Part shown: one piece after another, positions 1 through 8,038 of the stretch | Position numbering within the stretch: position 1 is the first letter of the stretch | How the letters are laid out: the number at the start of each line of letters is the position of its first letter | From: an uncultured Lachnobacterium sp. | GTDB taxonomy: Bacteria > Bacillota > Clostridia > Lachnospirales > Lachnospiraceae | Length of the DNA stretch: 23,630 bases | Assembly (NCBI GenBank): GCA_945971355.1 | Contig: CAMFPD010000011.1 | Span: forward strand, 1-23,630 | Direction of reading: 5' to 3' | Program-made: the position numbers and the translations under genes | Notes under the pieces: model-generated | The model's input: the letters and a program-made list of their open reading frames with translations, nothing else | Database searches by the model: none | Told to the model about the DNA's origin: nothing

Positions 1-147
1 AGACAAGCATATATATTTATGAGAAACAATTTTTCAACAGTGCCCTGGCTCACAGTCTGATTGTTTTGGTTATCTCAGCCAACTATCCGTGAAAGAACCA
101 GGGCACAAACTTGAAAAATTTTTCGAACAAATGATATATGCTTGTCT
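1..147 (+). ncRNA. Structured small RNA, 6S-like long bulged hairpin
   Basis: The segment folds back on itself along nearly its whole length. Bases 1-14 pair perfectly with 134-147, 15-18 with 129-132, 30-37 with 111-118 (extended outward through 24-29 with about one mismatch), and the GC-rich 40-48 pairs perfectly with 98-106. Inside lies a loose central region, with 51-53 pairing 89-91 and an apical hairpin 66-71/77-82 closed by a 5-base loop. The outer stem is followed by a T run (147-151), as expected for intrinsic termination of a free-standing transcript of about 150 nt. A rod of nested helices around an open central bubble is the architecture of 6S RNA, the RNA polymerase-binding regulator. 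No primary-sequence signature was matched with certainty. The promoter would lie left of the window. A MITE with 14-bp terminal inverted repeats is the main alternative. The strand is inferred from the T run. Confidence 0.5.
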
Positions 148-314
148 TTTTGTGATGTTACATATAGAGGCAGCCCTAAAAAGAGTTACACGAGAATAAA
201 ATTGGTATTGCAAAGAAATTAGCAATGGTATAGAGTAGTTCATAATTATTTATTTGCCGCAAGAGGAGCAAGGTAATAAATAGTAAGAGAATAAAGCATA
301 AGGAGTGACTAGTT
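148..314 (+). other. Leader region before the acetyltransferase gene
   Basis: This is a non-coding stretch between the structured RNA and the first gene. A possible but weak sigma-A promoter is TTGCAA at 208-213 with TATAGA at 229-234 and a short 15-bp spacer. A 5-bp dyad (207-211/222-226) overlaps it. The clear signal is the ribosome binding site AAGGAGTG at 300-307, eight to nine bases before the ATG at 315. No riboswitch-like fold or small gene was recognised here. Confidence 0.3.
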
Positions 315-893
315 ATGGAAATGAAGAAAAATTTGAATTTTGAATCAGATGAAGAATTGATACTTGTACAGCCTTCAGAAAAATATATGCCAGAACTGTC
401 GGCATATAAGAAGGATTTTTTGGATAATGGGGATTCAATGGATGGATGTGGACCATTAAGAAGAGCCAAAGATATGAAGGAATATCTAGAAATAACAGAG
501 AGTTATTTGCACAAAGAAACCCTGCCAGAGGGAATGGTTGTAGCTACTCAGTTTCTTTGTGTTAGAAAATCAGACGACAGATTGGTTGGACTGATACAGG
601 TTAGGCACTATTTTAATGATTTTCTGGAAAAATATGCAGGTCATATTGGATATTCAGTCAGACCATCAGAAAGACGCAAAGGTTATGCGTCATGGATGCT
701 TAACAACATAAAGCCATTTTGCAGGAGCATAGATTTAGACAGAATATTGGTTTGTTGTCTTGATAATAATGAAGGAAGCAGAAGAACTATTCTGAAAAAT
801 GGTGGAATTTATGATGGCACAGCATATTTGGAAGCGGAAGATAAGCATTTGGAGCGCTATTGGATTGATTTAAATGAACAGAAAGCAAAATAA
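315..893 (+). CDS. GNAT-family N-acetyltransferase
   Basis: This 192-residue protein has the single-domain length of small GNAT acetyltransferases, which move the acetyl group of acetyl-CoA to an amine. The acetyl-CoA-binding motif A is visible at about residues 113-125 (SVRPSERRKGYA, matching R-x-x-R-x-G-x-A), after a beta strand ending in GHIGY. The following motif B reads LDNNEGSRRTILKNGG at about 149-164, with the typical Asn-x-x-Ser pattern. The overall pattern resembles the predicted acetyltransferases of the COG3981 type. The substrate cannot be read from the sequence. The start at 315 is fixed by a strong AAGGAGTG site. The gene ends 18 bp before a LytTR regulator gene and is probably cotranscribed with it, so a protective or signal-modifying role within that cassette is possible but is inference. 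Confidence 0.85.
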   Translation: MEMKKNLNFESDEELILVQPSEKYMPELSAYKKDFLDNGDSMDGCGPLRRAKDMKEYLEITESYLHKETLPEGMVVATQFLCVRKSDDRLVGLIQVRHYFNDFLEKYAGHIGYSVRPSERRKGYASWMLNNIKPFCRSIDLDRILVCCLDNNEGSRRTILKNGGIYDGTAYLEAEDKHLERYWIDLNEQKAK

Positions 894-911
894 CGTTATA
901 TGGAGGCTTTC

Positions 912-1637
912 ATGGGAATGAGAGTATGTTATTGTGAGGACGAGATCGCCCAGGCGAGACTATTGAAGAGTCAGATAGAGGCTTGGGGGATTGGCCATAA
1001 TATAAAAATTAATATGGACATATTCGAAAGTGCTGAGGAATTTCTGTTCAAAGCGCAGCCGTTGGATTTTGATTTGATTTTTCTTGATATTTCGATGAAA
1101 AATATGAATGGGATGGAGCTGGCCAAGCGAATTAGAGAAAATGATAAAAAAGCCGTTATTGTATTTATTACATCAGATCCCAGCTATGTTTTTGAAGGAT
1201 ATGAGGTAGGTGCATTCAGGTATCTTATTAAGCCAATAGAAGGAGGTAAACTTGAGGAGATACTTGAATCAGTATGTGCAAAGGCTGATGAAAAGAAGGA
1301 AGAATGTATAATAGTTAAAATTGGTGGAGAGAGCCATAGAATTGAGATAGGAAGCATTGCATATTTGGAGTCTCAGGGACATTACATTAATATAGTTAAA
1401 TCAGATGGGGAGACTTTGTCACTTAAATCCAGCTTTTCTGATATATTAAAAAGAATAAATGCAAATGGTCAGTACTGTGTAGTGGCACACAGAAGCTATG
1501 CAGTCAATGTATCCCAGATAACAAGTATAGGGAGAAATGAGTGTAAGTTATCAAACGGAGAGATTATTCCTGTAAGCAGATCTGCTTATAAGGAATTAAA
1601 TGATGCCTTTATTAAATATAATCTGGAAGGAATGTAA
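912..1637 (+). CDS. LytTR-family response regulator (AgrA/ComE type)
   Basis: This 241-residue two-component regulator has an N-terminal receiver domain (about 3-122) with the acidic pocket E9/D10, phospho-acceptor D59 in LIFLDIS, T87 and K107. A LytTR DNA-binding domain follows (about 134-238), recognised from YLESQGHYINIV and the HRSYAVNVSQI stretch. LytTR regulators bind pairs of short direct repeats about two helical turns apart and usually activate exporter or peptide genes. An upstream in-frame ATG at 900 is rejected because the GGAGG site (902-906) overlaps it; that site is correctly spaced for ATG 912, while ATG 918 is a weaker alternative. The gene sits between an acetyltransferase and its likely partner kinase, whose ATG at 1642 follows the stop codon by 4 bp. 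Confidence 0.93.
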   Translation: MGMRVCYCEDEIAQARLLKSQIEAWGIGHNIKINMDIFESAEEFLFKAQPLDFDLIFLDISMKNMNGMELAKRIRENDKKAVIVFITSDPSYVFEGYEVGAFRYLIKPIEGGKLEEILESVCAKADEKKEECIIVKIGGESHRIEIGSIAYLESQGHYINIVKSDGETLSLKSSFSDILKRINANGQYCVVAHRSYAVNVSQITSIGRNECKLSNGEIIPVSRSAYKELNDAFIKYNLEGM

Positions 1638-1641
1638 TTCC

Positions 1642-2379
1642 ATGGATAGAAATTCGATTGTTTCAATGATTGTCGTAGCAATAATAGCGATAGCATTAAT
1701 TGTATTAATTATTTGCTTAATCAGACTTTTGCTTATAAAACATTTTGAAAAAAGCACAGCGGCATATCAGAACAAACTTCTTAAGAATCAGATAGATGAA
1801 GTTCATAATGTATACATGACTATGAGAGGCTGGAGGCATGATTACCATAATCACATGCAGTCACTTAAGGCATATTTGGAGATGGATAATATCAGGGAAG
1901 CAAGGGAATATCTGGATAAACTAGAGACGGATCTTGATGATATTAATCTGTTATTCAATACTGGTAATATAGGTGTTGATGCAATTTTAAATTCAAAGAT
2001 ATCCCTTGCTATTCACAATGGAATCCCAGTAGACTTTAAGGCCACAGTGCCAGAGAAAACAATTGTTACAGATATAGATTTGTGCGTTGTTCTGGGAAAT
2101 CTAATTGATAATGCAGTGGAATCCTGCATGAAGGTGAAGGAGGAAGAGCAGTTTATCAGACTGTACATAGGAACCTTTAAAGAACAACTGTATATATCTG
2201 TAAGTAATGCCACAAATGAGGTTGTGAGGAAACTGGATGAGGAATATGTTACCAATAAACGTGGTAATCATGGACATGGGTTAAAGAGAATAAACAATAT
2301 TGTAGAGAAATATGAGGGGTATATAAACAGAAAAAATGAAGCAGGAGTATTTGTCACAGAGATAATGCTTCCATTATAG
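1642..2379 (+). CDS. GHKL sensor histidine kinase, HPK10/AgrC-like, single membrane helix
   Basis: This 245-residue kinase starts with one hydrophobic helix (about 7-32) and goes directly into a cytoplasmic dimerisation region. The H-box is RHDYHNH, with H66 as the likely phospho-accepting histidine, as in AgrC-type kinases with a SpoB-like four-helix bundle. The ATPase domain has an N-box NLIDNAVES (153-161) and a G-box NHGHGLKRI (209-217). AgrC relatives normally have five to seven membrane helices for ligand sensing, so this one lacks any obvious sensor region and may sense through its helix or a partner protein. The start at 1642 follows a GGAAGG site at the end of the regulator gene; the upstream ATG at 1600 would overlap that gene and has no such site. 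It is presumably the partner of the LytTR regulator. Confidence 0.9.
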   Translation: MDRNSIVSMIVVAIIAIALIVLIICLIRLLLIKHFEKSTAAYQNKLLKNQIDEVHNVYMTMRGWRHDYHNHMQSLKAYLEMDNIREAREYLDKLETDLDDINLLFNTGNIGVDAILNSKISLAIHNGIPVDFKATVPEKTIVTDIDLCVVLGNLIDNAVESCMKVKEEEQFIRLYIGTFKEQLYISVSNATNEVVRKLDEEYVTNKRGNHGHGLKRINNIVEKYEGYINRKNEAGVFVTEIMLPL

Positions 2380-2401
2380 GATTGATTTGAATAAATCCAT
2401 T

Positions 2402-2437
2402 TGTGCACGGATTGTTGTAATTCGTGCACATTTTTGT
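2402..2437 (+). terminator. Rho-independent terminator after the LytTR/kinase genes
   Basis: Bases 2402-2409 pair perfectly with 2423-2430, and 2410-2413 continue with 2419-2422 through one G-U pair. This gives a 12-bp stem with a 5-base loop, followed at once by five T (2431-2435). It lies between the kinase stop and the first ABC gene, so the exporters need either readthrough or their own promoter. The symmetric GTGCAC arms could also serve as an operator. Confidence 0.75.
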
Positions 2438-2442
2438 TGTAA
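2412..2442 (+). promoter_or_regulatory. Candidate LytTR operator: 9-bp direct repeat, 22-bp period
   Basis: TTGTTGTAA occurs exactly at 2412-2420 and again at 2434-2442, 22 bp from start to start. This is the two-turn spacing typical of LytTR regulator sites. It lies 52 bp upstream of the first ABC gene, and a possible -10 (TATTAT, 2464-2469) follows without a recognisable -35, as at activator-dependent promoters. The repeat sequence itself does not clearly match the published Agr or Com consensus. The first copy lies inside the terminator hairpin. Confidence 0.4.
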
Positions 2443-2494
2443 GGTGTGGATAAGTGATAACCTTATTATAACAAATATGAGGGAGATTCAGGAT

Positions 2495-4294
2495 ATGAAG
2501 AAATATTCAGTATTAAGTAATTTCAGATTTGCGTATGGCCCAGTATGGCGGGAAAAGAGAATATTTATTTGGGATACATTGTTAGAAATATTTTTTTCAG
2601 TTGCAGTTCCTTTATTTGGAACAGGGTTAAGCGCATTAGTAGTATGGCTTCTTGGAAATGAGATTAGTGTATTGTCATTAATTGTGACTATTCTTTTGGC
2701 ATTTGTGTGTTATGCAGCAGCAAATGCACTTCAGACATATATTGTTGAGAAGCATAGGGTACACAATATTGAAATAAGACTTGAGCTATTTTCACATGAG
2801 ATAATTAAAAAGGAGCTTGCTATTCCGCTGGAAGCGTCTGAAAGCTCACAGGCCAGGTTACTGAATGAAAAAGCAAGTATGGCAGTTTCAAGCAATTGGG
2901 AAGGAATTGAAGGTTATTTTAGATATAGTAAGGCACTTGGCGTAGGTATATTTGGTCTTGTTGTGTATGCAGCTTTGGCAGGGACAATTCATCCCTTGAT
3001 TGTTGTAATATTAGTGATGCTATCCGTAATTAGTGTGATGGTTGATAATATACCCCAGTGGTATTACAACAGAATCAAGGATAAGATTGCAAAGGACAAT
3101 ATGACAAAAGAATATATAGAGAGTGTGGCTCAGGATGTTCCAGCAGGAAAAGATATAAGGGTGTTTGGAATGTCAGATTGGATAATAGGAAAGTACGATA
3201 GAGCAATAATGAGTACCAGAAGACTGACTGCAAGACAAAATGTATTAGCATATGTGGGTGTTGCAACAACAGTTACATTAAATGCAATCAGAGATGTTTG
3301 CTGCTATCTGTATTTGATTTATTTATTGCAGAAAGGCTTATCGGTGTCTGAGTTTGTGTTTTATCTTGGAGTGATTGCTGGATTTTCCAACTGGTTCAAT
3401 GAGGTAAGCCGCAACGGAGTTATGATGAAAAAATGTGATTCACAGATATGCGATATCAGAAGCTATCTGGATTACTGTGTGCAGGATAACAGCGGAAAAT
3501 TAGTTCCTAAAATTGGATTTAATTCTATAGAGGTTGTGTTTGACCATGTGACATTTCAGTATCAAGGCACAGATGAACCTGTGCTTAAGGATGTGTCATT
3601 TAAATTAAAAGCTGGGGAGCACAAGGCACTGGTAGGATTGAACGGTGCTGGCAAGTCTACTCTTGTAAAGCTGATTTCCGGCTTATATCTGCCAACATCA
3701 GGTGATATTTATGTAAATGGAATAAATACTCGTGAATTAAATCTGAATGAATACTATAGCCATCAATCAGCAGTATTTCAGGATTATTTTATTACCTCAT
3801 ACACGGTTGGAGAGAATATTGCATTGTCAGAACTGTGGGATGAAGACAGAGTATGGAATAGCGTTAAGCAGGCTGGTTTGTATGAGGTGATAAAGGACCT
3901 GCCAAAGGGTTTGATGACGCATCTTGGCAAGGACTTGGTGCCGGATGGAGTCAGCCTTTCTGGAGGACAGATACAGAAGCTTTTGCTAGCAAGAGCTTTA
4001 TATAGGAATCCATCCCTTATTCTTCTTGATGAGCCTACCGCTGCGCTTGATGTTTTAGCGGAATCAGAAATATATGAGATATACAGTAAGGTACTTAGAG
4101 AAAAAACTTCACTTTTCATATCACATAGACTGGCATCTACAAGATTTTGTGATGAAATAATTTTGCTTGATGAAGGTAAAATTGTAGAGCAGGGTACTCA
4201 CGAGGAACTTATGAGCATTCAGGGAAAGTATTCTGAATTGTTTAAGGTGCAGAGCAGATATTATGAAAATGGAGGTGAGTCAGATGTCAATTAA
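2495..4294 (+). CDS. ABC exporter, fused membrane and ATP-binding domains (first of pair)
   Basis: This 599-residue half-transporter has an N-terminal transmembrane domain (about six helices within residues 20-310) and a C-terminal nucleotide-binding domain. All ATPase motifs are intact: Walker A GLNGAGKST (381-389), signature LSGGQ (488-492), Walker B ending LLDEP with catalytic E513, and the switch histidine H544 in ISHR. There is no N-terminal C39 peptidase, so it is not a self-processing peptide exporter. The start at 2495 is chosen because GGGAG (2481-2485) lies nine bases upstream; the open frame extends further upstream, but that stretch crosses the terminator. It overlaps the next gene by 11 bp, which suggests a heterodimer. 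The substrate is unknown; an exported peptide, lipid or drug is possible. Confidence 0.92.
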   Translation: MKKYSVLSNFRFAYGPVWREKRIFIWDTLLEIFFSVAVPLFGTGLSALVVWLLGNEISVLSLIVTILLAFVCYAAANALQTYIVEKHRVHNIEIRLELFSHEIIKKELAIPLEASESSQARLLNEKASMAVSSNWEGIEGYFRYSKALGVGIFGLVVYAALAGTIHPLIVVILVMLSVISVMVDNIPQWYYNRIKDKIAKDNMTKEYIESVAQDVPAGKDIRVFGMSDWIIGKYDRAIMSTRRLTARQNVLAYVGVATTVTLNAIRDVCCYLYLIYLLQKGLSVSEFVFYLGVIAGFSNWFNEVSRNGVMMKKCDSQICDIRSYLDYCVQDNSGKLVPKIGFNSIEVVFDHVTFQYQGTDEPVLKDVSFKLKAGEHKALVGLNGAGKSTLVKLISGLYLPTSGDIYVNGINTRELNLNEYYSHQSAVFQDYFITSYTVGENIALSELWDEDRVWNSVKQAGLYEVIKDLPKGLMTHLGKDLVPDGVSLSGGQIQKLLLARALYRNPSLILLDEPTAALDVLAESEIYEIYSKVLREKTSLFISHRLASTRFCDEIILLDEGKIVEQGTHEELMSIQGKYSELFKVQSRYYENGGESDVN

Positions 4295-6104
4295 AGAAAT
4301 GTGGAAATATCTAATATTCCAGACCAAGGGATACAGAGCAATAGAGGTTGTAATTGTAATTGGCTCACTATGTGGAGCCTCAATCGCATATGTGAACAGC
4401 ATAATATATGCAAAGATAATAGATAGGTTATTGCTGGAGAATTATGATGGAGCAATAAAAATGACACTTATCATGGTGGTAAGTATCTGGCTCATAAATA
4501 TGATATATTGGGCATGCAGGCAGGTTTTTAATCAATATGTTGAACCAAGCAGGGATGAAACAAAAAAGAGAACTGCACGAAAAACATTTAAAATGGAGTA
4601 TGAAGAGTTTGAAAAAGAGGATACACTGCTGTCCTTCAGAAAGCTTAGAAATGGTGAAATCAGCTCTGGTGATGCGGTAACCCAGATGACCAGTATCTAT
4701 GAATTTTTTGAACAAATAATAAAAATTGTATTCGCACTAGCTTTTTTAACAATGCTTGTGGCGCAGGCTTCACTTGGGAAGAATAGAAACATTATACAGA
4801 CTGTTATCATGACAGTAATTCTAGTTGTTTTGTTTGTAGTATCTTTTTGGATAAATTTTAGAATTTCAAAGAAGATAGGACAACGTAAGGTCTTGATGAG
4901 CAAGCAGAATGAGAAGGGAAATGCTGAGGGAATGTATCTTGACTCTGTGATATGCAAGGAAAGCTTTGCAAAGGATATTCGCCTCTTTGGTATTCAGGAG
5001 TACTTGGCGGAAAAATCAAAAAGAGGTGGAATGATTGGCAGAGTTTTTACAGAGTATGGTATTTTTATTGGAAAAAATAATGCAAAATTTTCATTTATGG
5101 TTCAGCTTCTGGCTGGGTACATCTATATTTATGTTTCTGTAATGGCAATGTCAGGAAGTGTGTCAACAGGCGAAGTGCTTATGTATGCAGGGGCAATAAT
5201 TACAATGATGACAGGTGTTCAGACAGCCATTTCAAAATATAATTATATTGTCTATTGCAATGAATACATAAGTACATATGAAGAGTTTATAAATAGACCG
5301 AATATGCACTATGACGGAACTCTTCCAATAGAGAAGCGTGATGATAACAGATATGAGCTGTCTTTTCATAAGGTATCCTTCAAATATCCTGGCTCAGATA
5401 ATTATATTTTAAAGGATATAAATCTTAAATTTGAAATTGGGGAGAAGTTGGCACTTGTAGGCTTAAATGGGGCCGGAAAGACCACACTAGTTAAGCTTTT
5501 ACTGAGACTGTATGAACCAACAGAGGGAGAGATAAAGCTTAATGGAATTAATATTGAAAAATATGATTATGATGAATATGTACAGATATTTTCAGTAGTA
5601 TTCCAAGATTTCAGACTTTTCGATTTCCCTTTGGATGAAAATATAGCGGTGAGTGAAAATGTGGATACAGACAAGGTTAAGAAGGTAATAGAGCTGGTGG
5701 GGCTTACAGAGCTTGTGAATAATATGACTGATAAGGAAGGTACACTTTTGTATCATGAAAATGGTGATGGAGTATCACTTTCAGGGGGAGAAGCTCAAAA
5801 GGTTGCCATAGCCAGAGCCTTGTATAAGGATGCACCATTTGTTATTCTGGATGAACCAACTGCCGCACTGGATCCGGTTGCTGAAGCAGAGATATATGAG
5901 AGATTTGATACTCTTGTGGGAGGAAAGACAACAATTTATATTTCCCATAGAATGAGCAGCTGTAAGTTTTGCGATAGAATAATAGTTATAAGTGATGGCA
6001 CAATCAAGGAGGAAGGAACGCACAGTTCTCTTATCCAGAAGGCTGGACTGTATGCCGAAATGTATAATACTCAGGCAGAATATTATGCCAGGGATAATCA
6101 TTAA
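4284..6104 (+). CDS. ABC exporter, fused membrane and ATP-binding domains (second of pair)
   Basis: This 606-residue partner has the same architecture: about six membrane helices in the first 320 residues, then an ATP-binding domain with Walker A GLNGAGKTT (393-401), signature LSGGE (499-503), Walker B ILDEP with E524, and H555 in the H-loop. Both subunits keep canonical catalytic residues, unlike heterodimeric exporters with one degenerate site. The start at 4284 is set by GGAGGTGA (4271-4278). It overlaps the end of the upstream gene by 11 bp, implying translational coupling. A predicted start at 4263 is rejected because it precedes the ribosome binding site. No terminator is visible after the stop. 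As the last large gene of the LytTR cassette it probably responds to that regulator, which is inference. Confidence 0.92.
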   Translation: MSIKEMWKYLIFQTKGYRAIEVVIVIGSLCGASIAYVNSIIYAKIIDRLLLENYDGAIKMTLIMVVSIWLINMIYWACRQVFNQYVEPSRDETKKRTARKTFKMEYEEFEKEDTLLSFRKLRNGEISSGDAVTQMTSIYEFFEQIIKIVFALAFLTMLVAQASLGKNRNIIQTVIMTVILVVLFVVSFWINFRISKKIGQRKVLMSKQNEKGNAEGMYLDSVICKESFAKDIRLFGIQEYLAEKSKRGGMIGRVFTEYGIFIGKNNAKFSFMVQLLAGYIYIYVSVMAMSGSVSTGEVLMYAGAIITMMTGVQTAISKYNYIVYCNEYISTYEEFINRPNMHYDGTLPIEKRDDNRYELSFHKVSFKYPGSDNYILKDINLKFEIGEKLALVGLNGAGKTTLVKLLLRLYEPTEGEIKLNGINIEKYDYDEYVQIFSVVFQDFRLFDFPLDENIAVSENVDTDKVKKVIELVGLTELVNNMTDKEGTLLYHENGDGVSLSGGEAQKVAIARALYKDAPFVILDEPTAALDPVAEAEIYERFDTLVGGKTTIYISHRMSSCKFCDRIIVISDGTIKEEGTHSSLIQKAGLYAEMYNTQAEYYARDNH

Positions 6105-6221
6105 ATTGACAGGGCAGGACGTGAACAAGGAATCCCTGCAAGATTTTGTGGTTGTAAAAGTGCGGCATGATTATGAGAAAATAAAATGTATAAACATTCT
6201 CTGAAATAAACGTAGGATACC

Positions 6222-6250
6222 TTGACGGTAGAAAACTCCAAGACTAAAGT
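6222..6250 (+). promoter_or_regulatory. Sigma-A-type promoter for the Hsp70 gene
   Basis: TTGACG (6222-6227) is separated by 17 bp from TAAAGT (6245-6250), five and four matches to the consensus hexamers. It would start transcription near 6257, about 27 bases before the GTG at 6284. No CIRCE inverted repeat (the HrcA site found at many class I heat-shock genes) is present. Confidence 0.5.
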
Positions 6251-6283
6251 AAATTACATACACATAATTTGGAGGAAAAAATA

Positions 6284-8038
6284 GTGGGCAAGGTCATAGG
6301 AATTGATTTGGGAACAACTAACAGCTGTGTGGCTGTACTTGAAAATGATCAGCCAGTGGTAATTACCAACGCTGAGGGATCAAGGACAACACCATCAGTT
6401 GTTGCTTTTACAAAAAATGGTGAGAGATTAGTTGGAGATGCAGCCAAAAGACAGGCAGCAGTGAATGTTGACAGAACATTTTTTTCTATAAAAAGGGAAA
6501 TGGGTAGTAATTATAGAGCAAAGGTAGACGGAAAAGCATATTCGGCTCCTGAAATATCCTCTATGATTCTAAGAAAGCTAAAAAAGGACGCAGAAAATTA
6601 TCTTGGGGAAACTGTAACTGATGCAGTAATCACTGTACCGGCATATTTTTCAGATGCACAGAGACAGGCAACAAAAGATGCTGGAAAAATCGCAGGGTTA
6701 AATGTATTAAGAATTATAAATGAGCCAACTTCCGCAGCCTTGGCATATGGACTGGATCATGGGACACCTCAGAAAATACTTGTGTATGATTTGGGCGGAG
6801 GAACCTTCGATGTGTCTGTAATAGAAATTGGTGACAATTTAATAGAAGTATTGGCAACCGCTGGAGATAATCACCTGGGTGGAGATGATTTTGACGAGAG
6901 GATTACAACTTACCTTGTTGCCGAGTTCATGAGAAAGGAGAAGATAGACCTTAAAAAAGATGCTACAGCTATGCAGAGGGTAAGGGAAGAGGCGGAGAAA
7001 GCCAAGAAGGTTCTCTCATCGTCATCTACAACAAGTATTAATCTTCCGTTTATTACAACTGTAAAGGGTGAACCTAGGCACATGGAGATAACTCTGACAA
7101 GGGCAAAGTTTGATGAACTCACAAAGGATCTTGTTCAGAGAACTGGTGGACCAGTACAGCAGGCATTAAATGATGCAGGGTTATCTACTTCAGAACTTGG
7201 AATGGTACTTTTAGTTGGCGGCTCTACAAGGATACCAGCAGTGGTTGAAGAGGTAAGGAGATTAACAGGTAAGGAACCATCCCACAGCCTAAATCCTGAC
7301 GAGTGTGTTGCGCTTGGAGCAGCAGTGCAGGGAGGAAAGCTTGGAGGAGCTTTGGTAGCAGGTTCATCTGCAGCAGAAATAATCCTTATGGATGTAACAC
7401 CATTATCCCTTGGAATAGAGACTGTAGGTGGAGTTTCAACGAAGATTATAGACAGAAACACTACAATACCAACAAGATATAGTCAGATTTTTTCAACTGC
7501 GGGAAATTTCCAGACATCCGTTGATATAAAGGTACTTCAGGGAGAGAGACAGTTTGCAAGAGATAATAAGCTTATTGGAAACTTTAGACTTAAAGGTATT
7601 AAACCACAACCAGCAGGTGTACCTCAGATAGAGGTGACATTTGATATTGATGCAAATGGAATAGTACAGGTATCAGCCAAGGATTTAGGTACAGGAAAGC
7701 ATCAGGAGATAACCATAACTGCAAGCTCGAATCTATCGGATGATGAAATAGAGAGAGCTATCAGGGAAGCAGCAGAATATGAGGCTACAGATGGACAGAG
7801 AAAGGCATATATAGATATAAGAAGTGAGGCTGAGACTCTGATAAGACAGGTGGAAAACGCATATACTGCCAATAAGAAAACAATGGATTCTTCCGTTAAA
7901 AAGCAGATAAAACCAGCACTTTCATATCTTAAGAAGCTTGTCAGCAGAACAAAGCCTGGTAACGTGTCGGAGGAGCAGGCAGCAGAGATAAAAAGAGCCA
8001 CCAACGAGCTTAGAACAGCAGCATCATCAATATTGTAA
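6284..8038 (+). CDS. dnaK: DnaK-type Hsp70 chaperone, stand-alone, short C-terminus
   Basis: This 584-residue ATP-driven chaperone is very close to DnaK. The nucleotide-binding domain shows IDLGTTNS (7-14), catalytic K70, NEPTSAALAYG with E147, YDLGGGTFDVS with T174 and D176, and VGGSTRIP (311-318). The substrate-binding domain begins at DVTPLSLG (370-377), followed by the helical lid. Two departures are visible. The protein stops right after the lid bundle, so the disordered acidic tail of housekeeping DnaK (about 610-640 residues) is absent. The stretch before the linker (about 353-368, GGALVAGSSAAEIILM) is roughly six residues longer than usual. No grpE, dnaJ or hrcA is adjacent and there is no CIRCE element, so this may be a second, specialised paralogue. 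The start is GTG 6284, eight bases after GGAGG (6271-6275); the TTG at 6269 overlaps that site. Confidence 0.93.
   Translation: MGKVIGIDLGTTNSCVAVLENDQPVVITNAEGSRTTPSVVAFTKNGERLVGDAAKRQAAVNVDRTFFSIKREMGSNYRAKVDGKAYSAPEISSMILRKLKKDAENYLGETVTDAVITVPAYFSDAQRQATKDAGKIAGLNVLRIINEPTSAALAYGLDHGTPQKILVYDLGGGTFDVSVIEIGDNLIEVLATAGDNHLGGDDFDERITTYLVAEFMRKEKIDLKKDATAMQRVREEAEKAKKVLSSSSTTSINLPFITTVKGEPRHMEITLTRAKFDELTKDLVQRTGGPVQQALNDAGLSTSELGMVLLVGGSTRIPAVVEEVRRLTGKEPSHSLNPDECVALGAAVQGGKLGGALVAGSSAAEIILMDVTPLSLGIETVGGVSTKIIDRNTTIPTRYSQIFSTAGNFQTSVDIKVLQGERQFARDNKLIGNFRLKGIKPQPAGVPQIEVTFDIDANGIVQVSAKDLGTGKHQEITITASSNLSDDEIERAIREAAEYEATDGQRKAYIDIRSEAETLIRQVENAYTANKKTMDSSVKKQIKPALSYLKKLVSRTKPGNVSEEQAAEIKRATNELRTAASSIL

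Noticed and set aside
1..314. Riboswitch controlling the acetyltransferase gene
   Set aside because: The outer helix encloses the whole element and runs into a T tract about 165 bases before the gene, so it looks like an independent transcript. No known aptamer core was recognised.
2387..2494. Extended N-terminus of the first ABC gene from TTG 2387
   Set aside because: It would translate through the terminator hairpin and lacks a ribosome binding site; GGGAG is correctly spaced for ATG 2495.
3901..6104. Heterodimeric exporter with one degenerate ATP site
   Set aside because: Both ABC proteins keep the Walker A lysine, LSGG signature, Walker B glutamate and H-loop histidine.
6222..6283. HrcA/CIRCE regulation of the Hsp70 gene
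   Set aside because: No TTAGCACTC-N9-GAGTGCTAA-like inverted repeat is present upstream.
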